Origin: Chloroflexota bacterium
GTDB taxonomy: Bacteria > Chloroflexota > Anaerolineae > Anaerolineales > UBA11579
Length of the DNA: 5,825 nt
Direction: 5' to 3'
Assembly: GCA_003486225.1 (NCBI GenBank)
Contig: DNGN01000141.1
Span: 1,151 to 6,975, forward strand
Below, in pieces: positions 1-5,825 of the stretch. Positions within the stretch are counted from its first letter, which is position 1. Every line of letters begins with the position of its first letter. The position numbers and the translations under genes are program-made. Under the pieces are notes generated by a model, which was not told the origin of the DNA, made no database searches, and saw only the letters and a list, made by a program, of their open reading frames with translations.

Positions 1-1549
<1,549 letters not shown>

Positions 1550-1570
1550 AACTGATCCGTCTGGTTTCCT

Positions 1571-3232
1571 TTATGCCCAGGATGCATTGAAGGCATCCAT
1601 AGCGGCGTTGACTTTGGCTTTTTCCTCGTCGCTTAACTTGTTTCCTTTGGCCATCATTTTGACGATGTCGGGGTGCGAAGTTTCCATATAACGCAGCATG
1701 GCGGCTTCCCATTCGCTGACGCGTTCGATTTCCACGTTATCCAGGTGCCCGTTGGTACCGGCATAAATGGCCAGTACTTCGTGAGAGAGCGAGACGGGTT
1801 GGTATTGAGGCTGCTTGAGGATTTCCTGCAAGCGCTGGCCGCGGTTCAGCTGGTCCTGGGTGGCTTTATCCAGGCTGGAGCCAAATTGGGCAAATGCGGC
1901 CAGCTCGCGGAAGGCTGCCATATCCAAGCGCAGACCACCAGCTACCTGGCGCATCGCCCGGGTTTGGGCGTCACCACCCACACGGGAGACTGACAGGCCG
2001 GCATTTACAGCCGGGCGAATGCCGGCGAAGAACAGGTCGCCTTCCAAATAAATCTGCCCATCGGTGATCGAGATCACGTTGGTGGGGATGTAGGCAGACA
2101 CGTCGCCGAGCAGGGTCTCGATGATCGGCAGGGCGGTCAGGGATCCGCCAGAGCCTTTCAGTTTGACGGCTTTGTATTCATCGGGGGAGTCCATCTGCTT
2201 GATGGCTTCGGTGACATAATGTTCGGCCACAGGCCCTTGATAGACCTGGCCGTTGACGGCATCTTCGAGGGTGGCCAGTTCGCCTGCAAAATCCTTCTTG
2301 GTGATGACGAACTCATCCGCCAGGCGGGCGGCACGTTCCAGCAGGCGGGAGTGCAGGTAGAACACATCACCGGGGTAAGCTTCACGCCCCGGCGGGCGGC
2401 GCAGCAGCAGTGATACCTGGCGGTAAGCCCAGGCATGCTTGGAAAGGTCATCGTAAATGATCAGGGCATCCTGCCCATTTTCCATGAAGTCTTCACCGAT
2501 GGCGCATCCGGCGTAGGGTGCGATGTACTGCAGGGCTGCCGGCTCATCTGCGGAAGCCACAACCACCACGGTATTGTCCATGGCACCATGCTGTTCCAGG
2601 ATGGCTACCGTGCGGGCGATAGCGGCTTTTTTCTGTCCAATGGCAACGTAGATACAGATCAGGTCTTTGTCTTTTTGGTTGATGATGGTGTCAATCGCCA
2701 GGGCGGTTTTGCCGGTCTGGCGGTCGCCGATGATCAGCTCTCGCTGCCCGCGCCCGATAGGGGTCAGGGCGTCGATGGCTTTAATGCCGGTTTGCACCGG
2801 GGTGTCCACGTCTTTGCGCTCGATCACGCCGGGAGCAATACGTTCAATGGGGCGGAACCCGGTCGATTGGATGGCTCCTTTGCCATCGATTGGCAAGCCG
2901 AGGGCGTTGACCACGCGGCCGACCACTGCTGGCCCGACTGGTACAGACGCAATGCGCCCGGTAGAGCGCACAGTCATGCCTTCTTCGATCTCTGAGAATT
3001 CACCCATGATGATAATACCGACATTATCTGCCTCAAGGTTGAAGGCGATTCCCATAACACCGTTTTCGAACTGCACCAGTTCCTGTGATTGGACATCTCT
3101 CAGCCCACGGGCAAGGGCGATCCCATCCCCGGATTCGAAAACTGTACCGATATCGCTAAGAGCGAAATCTGGTTGGTAGTCTTCTATTTGTTTCTGTAAA
3201 CTTGCGGAAATATCTTTGATAAAATCAGACAT
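1571..3232 (-). CDS. atpA: F1Fo ATP synthase subunit alpha, with an unusual internal insertion
   Basis: Encodes the 553-residue regulatory alpha subunit of the F1 head, which alternates with beta and supplies the arginine finger to the catalytic sites. Walker A GDRQTGKT is at 169-176, the same position as in E. coli. Other family landmarks are [10 protein letters not shown] (256-265), [19 protein letters not shown] (278-296), [10 protein letters not shown] (364-373) and SVSRVGG (414-420), where Arg417 corresponds to the E. coli arginine finger Arg376. The protein is about 40 residues longer than the 513-residue E. coli subunit. The excess is internal: residues 305-363 (2144-2320) separate two blocks that in most alpha subunits are joined by only about 7-18 residues. 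The reading frame stays open and both flanks align, so this is an insertion rather than a frameshift. I chose the ATG at 3230-3232 because the family N-terminus begins there and a GGAGAGG lies just upstream. The frame stays open to an ATG at 3302-3304, but that extension runs through an inverted repeat and looks unlike the family. Confidence 0.97.
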   Translation of the reverse strand: MSDFIKDISASLQKQIEDYQPDFALSDIGTVFESGDGIALARGLRDVQSQELVQFENGVMGIAFNLEADNVGIIIMGEFSEIEEGMTVRSTGRIASVPVGPAVVGRVVNALGLPIDGKGAIQSTGFRPIERIAPGVIERKDVDTPVQTGIKAIDALTPIGRGQRELIIGDRQTGKTALAIDTIINQKDKDLICIYVAIGQKKAAIARTVAILEQHGAMDNTVVVVASADEPAALQYIAPYAGCAIGEDFMENGQDALIIYDDLSKHAWAYRQVSLLLRRPPGREAYPGDVFYLHSRLLERAARLADEFVITKKDFAGELATLEDAVNGQVYQGPVAEHYVTEAIKQMDSPDEYKAVKLKGSGGSLTALPIIETLLGDVSAYIPTNVISITDGQIYLEGDLFFAGIRPAVNAGLSVSRVGGDAQTRAMRQVAGGLRLDMAAFRELAAFAQFGSSLDKATQDQLNRGQRLQEILKQPQYQPVSLSHEVLAIYAGTNGHLDNVEIERVSEWEAAMLRYMETSHPDIVKMMAKGNKLSDEEKAKVNAAMDAFNASWA

Positions 3233-3236
3233 TTGG

Positions 3237-3243
3237 CCTCTCC
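3237..3243 (-). promoter_or_regulatory. Ribosome binding site of atpA
   Basis: On the minus strand the sequence GGAGAGG ends 4 nt before the ATG at 3230-3232; its GGAG part (3240-3243) is 7 nt from the start. This decides in favour of the 553-residue form of alpha over the 24-residue longer reading from 3304, for which I see no Shine-Dalgarno. Confidence 0.75.
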
Positions 3244-3274
3244 GATAAAAGGATTTATTAAACCAACAACTACG

Positions 3275-3296
3275 TGACCTGGTTTTTTCCAGGTCA
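3275..3296. repeat. Perfect 8-bp inverted repeat in the atpA leader
   Basis: TGACCTGG at 3275-3282 and CCAGGTCA at 3289-3296 are exact reverse complements separated by six T on the plus strand (six A in the atpA message). It lies 43-64 nt upstream of the atpA start. As RNA it would form a GC-containing stem with an A6 loop; as DNA it could be an operator for a dimeric regulator. It is not followed by a T-run on either strand, so it is not a standard intrinsic terminator. The sequence shows the structure; the role is unknown. Confidence 0.75.
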
Positions 3297-3315
3297 AGCT
3301 GCAAGGCTGTGCTCT

Positions 3316-3345
3316 ATTTTACCGCGTTCTCGTGCTTCACGATAA
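3316..3345 (-). promoter_or_regulatory. Possible sigma-70-type promoter for atpA
   Basis: On the minus strand TAAAAT (3316-3321) matches five of six bases of the TATAAT -10 consensus. The best -35 at 18-nt spacing is TTATCG (3340-3345), matching only three of six. An alternative pair is TTGGCA (3360-3365) with TATCGT (3339-3344) at a short 15-nt spacing. If the first is real, transcription would start near 3309 and the stem-loop at 3275-3296 would sit at the beginning of the leader RNA. Low confidence. Confidence 0.3.
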
Positions 3346-3511
3346 TTTTGTTGCGATTTTGCCAATTAGGTGCTTCTTTAATTGACTTCCCACATCTGCG
3401 GGCACACAGCCGTGAGCTTAACGGTCAAATGATACCTGAAACAGGGTCATTTGTCCAGAAAAGCACAGACGCCGGATGAACCGCCTGAGAAATATGCGTT
3501 TGCTTGCGGGT

Positions 3512-4690
3512 TTAGGGCAGGTTTTTAAGGATTGCCGCTTCCATACGTTCCAGGGCTTCCAGCAGGGTGGCGCGCGGACAGCCGAAATTGAGGCGAACAA
3601 ATCCCTCTCCCCCGGCACCAAATTGAGCACCTTCATTCAGGGCAACTTTGGCATGCTCTTCAAAGAAGGGGTTAATCGATGCCTGTGGCGCGGCTCTTAA
3701 CCCGAGTTCCCGGCAGTCCAGCCAGGCCAGGAAGGTGCCTTGCGGAGACGCCATTTTGACTCCGGGTAAACGCTCTTGCACGAACTGTGCGGTCAGGTCG
3801 CGGTTGGCTTCCAGGTAATTCAGCAGGTTTTCCAGCCAGGGAGCGCCATGCTGGTATGCGGCCTGCATGGCTATCGAGCCCAGGGAGTTGACATACCCTA
3901 CCAGTCCTTGCCGGGACGCATTGAATTTATTGCGCAGTTCCTCATTCTCGATGATGGCAGCCGATGCGATCAGGCCGGCTGTATTGAAGGTTTTGCTGGG
4001 GGCGACCAGGGTGATGGTATGCTCTGCAATGGATTGGTCTAGGGAAGCAATCGGTATATGCGTCTGGCCTGAGAAGACCAGATCGCTGTGGATTTCATCG
4101 GAGCAAATAATCACCCCGTGGCGCAGGCAGATCTCGGCCATGCCTTCCAGTTCCGGACGGGTGAAGACTCGCCCGGTGGGGTTCTGCGGGTTGCAGAGCA
4201 GGAAGATGCGAGTTTCGGGACGGATGGCGGATTCAAAGGCTTGCAGGTCGATCTGATATTGCCCGGCCGGGTCCTGGGTGAGCAGCATTTGCTGCTGGGT
4301 CAGGCCAAAGTTTTTGGCCACTCGCAGCATGGGATGGTAGGTGGGGGTTTGCACCAGAACGCCTTCCCCACGTTGGGCAACGGTGTTGGTTGCCAGGTTG
4401 AACCCGGTCACCACCCCAGGTACTGGCACAACGCTCGCCGGGTCAAGCTGCCAGCCATGCCGGGCAGTGAGCCAGTCGGCCACGGTCTCCTGCGCTTGCG
4501 TGCCAAAATATGGATAACCAAAGATGCCATGCCGGACAGCTTCCTCAAGGGCTGCTGAGACCGCTGGCGGGCTGGCGAAATCCATATCTGCCACCCAGAG
4601 CGGCAGTACATCTGGTTTGATATAATCCCATTTTTGGCAGTCGCTGTTTCGCCGGGGCTGGACGGTATCAAAATTTAATTCAGTTTGCAT
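3512..4690 (-). CDS. MalY/PatB-family PLP-dependent aminotransferase / cystathionine beta-lyase (C-S lyase)
   Basis: Encodes a 392-residue cytosolic fold-type I PLP enzyme of the class I/II aminotransferase superfamily, about the usual length for MalY/PatB proteins. Family features in order are the N-terminal CQKWDYIKPDVLPLWVADMDF (18-38), a hallmark of this branch, then FGYPYFGT (57-64), TPTYHPM (115-121), CNPQNPTGR (166-174), SDEIHSDL (197-204) with the PLP-ring Asp198, and the Schiff-base lysine Lys233 in APSKTFNTAGL (230-240). Arg366 in GFVRLNFGCPR is the expected carboxylate-binding arginine. Characterised relatives cleave cystathionine or cysteine to pyruvate, ammonia and a thiol; some also transaminate. 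The exact substrate cannot be read from sequence, so I give no symbol; malY or patB would be the usual label. The start is the ATG at 4688-4690, 26 nt after the proC stop. No good Shine-Dalgarno precedes it, only an A-rich stretch, so translation may depend on upstream ribosomes (inference). MalY of E. coli also represses the maltose regulon, but nothing here suggests that role. Confidence 0.9.
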   Translation of the reverse strand: MQTELNFDTVQPRRNSDCQKWDYIKPDVLPLWVADMDFASPPAVSAALEEAVRHGIFGYPYFGTQAQETVADWLTARHGWQLDPASVVPVPGVVTGFNLATNTVAQRGEGVLVQTPTYHPMLRVAKNFGLTQQQMLLTQDPAGQYQIDLQAFESAIRPETRIFLLCNPQNPTGRVFTRPELEGMAEICLRHGVIICSDEIHSDLVFSGQTHIPIASLDQSIAEHTITLVAPSKTFNTAGLIASAAIIENEELRNKFNASRQGLVGYVNSLGSIAMQAAYQHGAPWLENLLNYLEANRDLTAQFVQERLPGVKMASPQGTFLAWLDCRELGLRAAPQASINPFFEEHAKVALNEGAQFGAGGEGFVRLNFGCPRATLLEALERMEAAILKNLP

Positions 4691-4716
4691 CGGTTTATTT
4701 TCTTTGTGAGGTGAGT

Positions 4717-5541
4717 TTAATCTTCTTTTCCCAGGGCGGTCGACCGTTCATAGGCTGCCCAGATTGCCCGCGAGAGTGCGGTGCGGAAGCCGGCTTTTTC
4801 CAGGTAATAGAGGGCTTCTGCAGAGGTGCCGCCTGGAGATGTCACCTGGTTGCGCAGGCGGGCGAGGTGGCGGTGCTCATCGTGCAGGTCGTAATAATTT
4901 ACCGAACCGCGCACCGTTTCGACAACCAGCTGTTCAGCGATGCGGCGAGAAAAGCCTAAATGCACGCCAGCATCCACCATGGCTTCCATAAACAGGTAAA
5001 CATAGGCCGGCCCGGTGCCTGAAAGGGCGGTAGCTTTATCCAGGTAGTCTTCTTCTTCCACATAGATTTCTTTGCCGAGAGCCATCAAGATTTGCCTGGC
5101 TAGTTCCCGCTGTTCGAGCGTGGTCTGCGAGTTGGTTGTCCAGACCGTGATTCCCTGCCCGATCCTAGCCGGGGTATTGGGCATGGCGCGCACGATCGAT
5201 CGGCCGGGCAGTTTTTTCGCGATCTTTCCGATGGCGACCCCTGCCAGGATGGATAACACCAGCGCATCTTGCCGGACAGCCGCAGAGATTCCATCCAAGA
5301 CTTTATCGAGCCGCTGCGGTTTAACCGAGAGGATAACGATGTCTGCGCTGCGAACAGCTTCGGCATTATCGGTGAAAGGCTGGATATGGTAGCGTTCTCG
5401 CAGTTCGTTGACCCGTTCCTGGCGGGGGCCGGAGGCAAGGATATTTTCAGCCGGGGCCACATTGTTGCGCGCCAACCCCGCGATCATTGCCTGGGCCATC
5501 ATACCTGGCCCGATAAAAGCGATTTTTTTGTTCTTGAACAT
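4717..5541 (-). CDS. proC: Pyrroline-5-carboxylate reductase
   Basis: Encodes a 274-residue cytosolic enzyme that reduces 1-pyrroline-5-carboxylate to L-proline with NAD(P)H, the last step of proline synthesis. Length matches the family (about 260-280). The N-terminal Rossmann domain opens with KKIAFIGPGMMAQAM (5-19), a GxGxxA dinucleotide motif in which Met replaces the more common Asn of GxGNMA. SVKPQ is at 72-76 and MPNTPARIGQG at 120-130. The C-terminal helical dimerisation domain carries ALSGTGPAYVY (172-182) and the ProC signature around QVTSPGGTSAEAL (232-244). I chose the ATG at 5539-5541 because AGGAG lies 6 nt upstream and the family N-terminus begins there. An in-frame ATG at 5566-5568 would add nine residues but would include that ribosome binding site. 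The next gene, a PLP enzyme, starts 26 nt downstream, so the two are probably one operon for amino-acid metabolism. No glutamate kinase or glutamyl phosphate reductase gene is visible nearby. Confidence 0.95.
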   Translation of the reverse strand: MFKNKKIAFIGPGMMAQAMIAGLARNNVAPAENILASGPRQERVNELRERYHIQPFTDNAEAVRSADIVILSVKPQRLDKVLDGISAAVRQDALVLSILAGVAIGKIAKKLPGRSIVRAMPNTPARIGQGITVWTTNSQTTLEQRELARQILMALGKEIYVEEEDYLDKATALSGTGPAYVYLFMEAMVDAGVHLGFSRRIAEQLVVETVRGSVNYYDLHDEHRHLARLRNQVTSPGGTSAEALYYLEKAGFRTALSRAIWAAYERSTALGKED

Positions 5542-5547
5542 GGTCTT

Positions 5548-5552
5548 CTCCT
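5548..5552 (-). promoter_or_regulatory. Ribosome binding site of proC
   Basis: AGGAG on the minus strand is 6 nt before the ATG at 5539-5541. It fixes the start of the 274-residue form and argues against the upstream in-frame ATG at 5566-5568. A short inverted repeat (5555-5568) whose loop reads TCCT lies directly upstream. Confidence 0.8.
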
Positions 5553-5554
5553 CA

Positions 5555-5568
5555 ATGCAAGGATGCAT
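5555..5568. repeat. 5-bp inverted repeat next to the proC ribosome binding site
   Basis: On the plus strand ATGCA (5555-5559) and TGCAT (5564-5568) flank AGGA. In the proC message the loop reads UCCU, complementary to the AGGA of the nearby Shine-Dalgarno. The stem is short and a chance origin is quite possible. Confidence 0.4.
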
Positions 5569-5572
5569 GATT

Positions 5573-5590
5573 GAAGCACAATCTTGCTTC
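5573..5590. repeat. 6-bp inverted repeat in the proC leader
   Basis: GAAGCA (5573-5578) and TGCTTC (5585-5590) are exact reverse complements with a 6-nt loop, CAATCT on the plus strand. No T-run follows on either strand, so it is not an intrinsic terminator. It could be a leader stem-loop or an operator half-site pair; function unknown. Confidence 0.5.
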
Positions 5591-5599
5591 GATTCTCTT

Positions 5600-5613
5600 G
5601 GAGCGGCGGCTCC
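5600..5613. repeat. GC-rich 5-bp inverted repeat upstream of proC
   Basis: GGAGC (5600-5604) and GCTCC (5609-5613) flank GGCG, giving a short GC-rich stem with a 4-nt loop. On the minus strand AAGAGAATC follows, so it is not a terminator for the upstream gene. On the plus strand TGTTTAAAATTT follows, which is faintly terminator-like, but no plus-strand gene is visible to need one. Confidence 0.4.
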
Positions 5614-5635
5614 TGTTTAAAATTTGGCGACACAG

Positions 5636-5648
5636 AATCGTTTCGATT
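5636..5648. repeat. AATCG-TTT-CGATT palindrome upstream of proC
   Basis: AATCG (5636-5640) and CGATT (5644-5648) are exact reverse complements around TTT. A compact 13-nt palindrome like this fits a protein-binding site better than an RNA hairpin, given the 3-nt loop. It lies about 95 nt upstream of the proC start, where an operator or activator site could sit. This is suggestive only. Confidence 0.35.
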
Positions 5649-5714
5649 AAAATGGAAACACTTGATCCCATGTTGATAGATAGATCGGGGTGTTTTTCTC
5701 GGCCTTGGAGGTTG

Positions 5715-5825
5715 TCAGTTGGCGCGCAAGATCCGGTCGGGGCCTTCATCCACTTCCCAGGGGTAAACGATATGCGCATCGGTGCTGGCCGCGAAATAAT
5801 CGGGCCGGGCGGTGCCGAAGAGGTT
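5715..5825 (-). CDS. C-terminal end of an unidentified protein (cut by window edge)
   Basis: The minus-strand frame entering from the right edge is open for 36 codons and ends in TGA at 5715-5717. It reads NLFGTARPDYFAASTDAH, then a segment with YPWEVDEGPDRI, and ends LRAN. Codon use resembles the neighbouring genes, with mostly G or C in third positions, and the residues look like a real soluble protein tail, with no membrane segment. I do not recognise the family from so short a piece. It ends 173 nt before proC with no clear terminator between, so read-through into proC cannot be excluded. Confidence 0.55.
   Translation of the reverse strand, partial: NLFGTARPDYFAASTDAHIVYPWEVDEGPDRILRAN

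Larger units (their letters stand above)
3233..3511. other. Intergenic region between malY/patB and atpA
   Basis: These 279 nt separate the aminotransferase stop from the atpA start and contain no convincing gene on either strand. From the atpA side they hold the atpA ribosome binding site, a perfect 8-bp inverted repeat and an AT-rich promoter candidate. The half nearer malY/patB (about 3420-3511) shows only weak partial stems, such as CGG-TTCAT-CCG near 3471-3481, and none is followed by a T-run, so I cannot name a terminator. The length contrasts with the 17-26 nt gaps elsewhere and suggests that atpA starts a new transcription unit. That last point is inference. Confidence 0.6.

Noticed and set aside
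2435..2995. Long open frame on the plus strand, 186 codons, opposite atpA
   Set aside because: It is antisense to a conserved part of atpA, its protein resembles no family I know, and its openness follows from the codon bias of the real gene.
2667..3179. Second plus-strand open frame of 170 codons opposite atpA
   Set aside because: It is another antisense shadow overlapping the first one in a different frame, with low-complexity composition and no family motifs.
3233..3304. A 24-residue N-terminal extension of alpha from the ATG at 3302-3304
   Set aside because: The extension is unlike alpha N-termini, runs through the inverted repeat, and has no ribosome binding site, while GGAGAGG directly precedes the ATG at 3230-3232.
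3471..3495. Possible intrinsic terminator after malY/patB
   Set aside because: Only about three uninterrupted base pairs can form around TTCAT and no T-run follows on the minus strand.
5542..5568. A nine-residue N-terminal extension of ProC from the ATG at 5566-5568
   Set aside because: The family N-terminus begins at the later ATG, which has AGGAG 6 nt upstream; the extension would be encoded by that ribosome binding site.
5676..5686. GATAGATAGATC-like tandem 4-mer
   Set aside because: Under three copies of a 4-mer is expected by chance and too short to treat as a repeat locus.
5552..5779. Minus-strand 75-codon frame spanning the gap before proC
   Set aside because: It overlaps the coding-like tail at 5715-5825 in another frame, runs through the palindromes and has no recognisable features.

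Overview
The window carries part of a bacterial chromosome in which every gene I can support lies on the minus strand. Transcription therefore runs from high to low coordinates. The gene order along that strand is: the last 36 codons of an unidentified protein (5715-5825), proC (4717-5541), a MalY/PatB-type aminotransferase/C-S lyase (3512-4690), then atpA (1571-3232), atpG (653-1549) and the first 211 codons of atpD (1-635). atpD runs off the left edge.

The base composition is moderately GC-rich by eye, most starts have Shine-Dalgarno sequences, and the genes are tightly spaced. The alpha, gamma and beta sequences are ordinary bacterial F1 subunits. The wording of the gamma N-terminus and the general character of the alpha subunit remind me of Chloroflexota, perhaps an Anaerolineae-like organism. 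That is an impression from memory, not a search result, and is low to moderate confidence.

The left part (1-3232) is an F1-ATPase operon segment. atpA, atpG and atpD are separated by 21 and 17 nt and encode the alpha, gamma and beta subunits of the rotary catalytic head. The genes normally found before atpA (a, c, b and delta subunits) are not immediately upstream. A 279-nt non-coding stretch and two amino-acid metabolism genes are there instead, so the F1 genes appear split from the Fo/stalk genes. The non-coding stretch has a perfect 8-bp inverted repeat and a weak promoter candidate, as expected if atpA has its own promoter.

The right part (3512-5541) is a probable two-gene operon. ProC makes proline from pyrroline-5-carboxylate, and the next gene, 26 nt downstream, encodes a PLP enzyme of the cystathionine beta-lyase family. 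The 173 nt before proC hold four short perfect inverted repeats, the last next to the ribosome binding site.

This is mainly housekeeping sequence and I see no mobile element, CRISPR array, RNA gene or new defence-type system. The most notable feature is an insertion of about 40-50 residues in the nucleotide-binding domain of the ATP synthase alpha subunit. Lesser ones are the split operon, an altered dipeptide after the catalytic GER motif of beta, and the inverted repeats in the two leaders.
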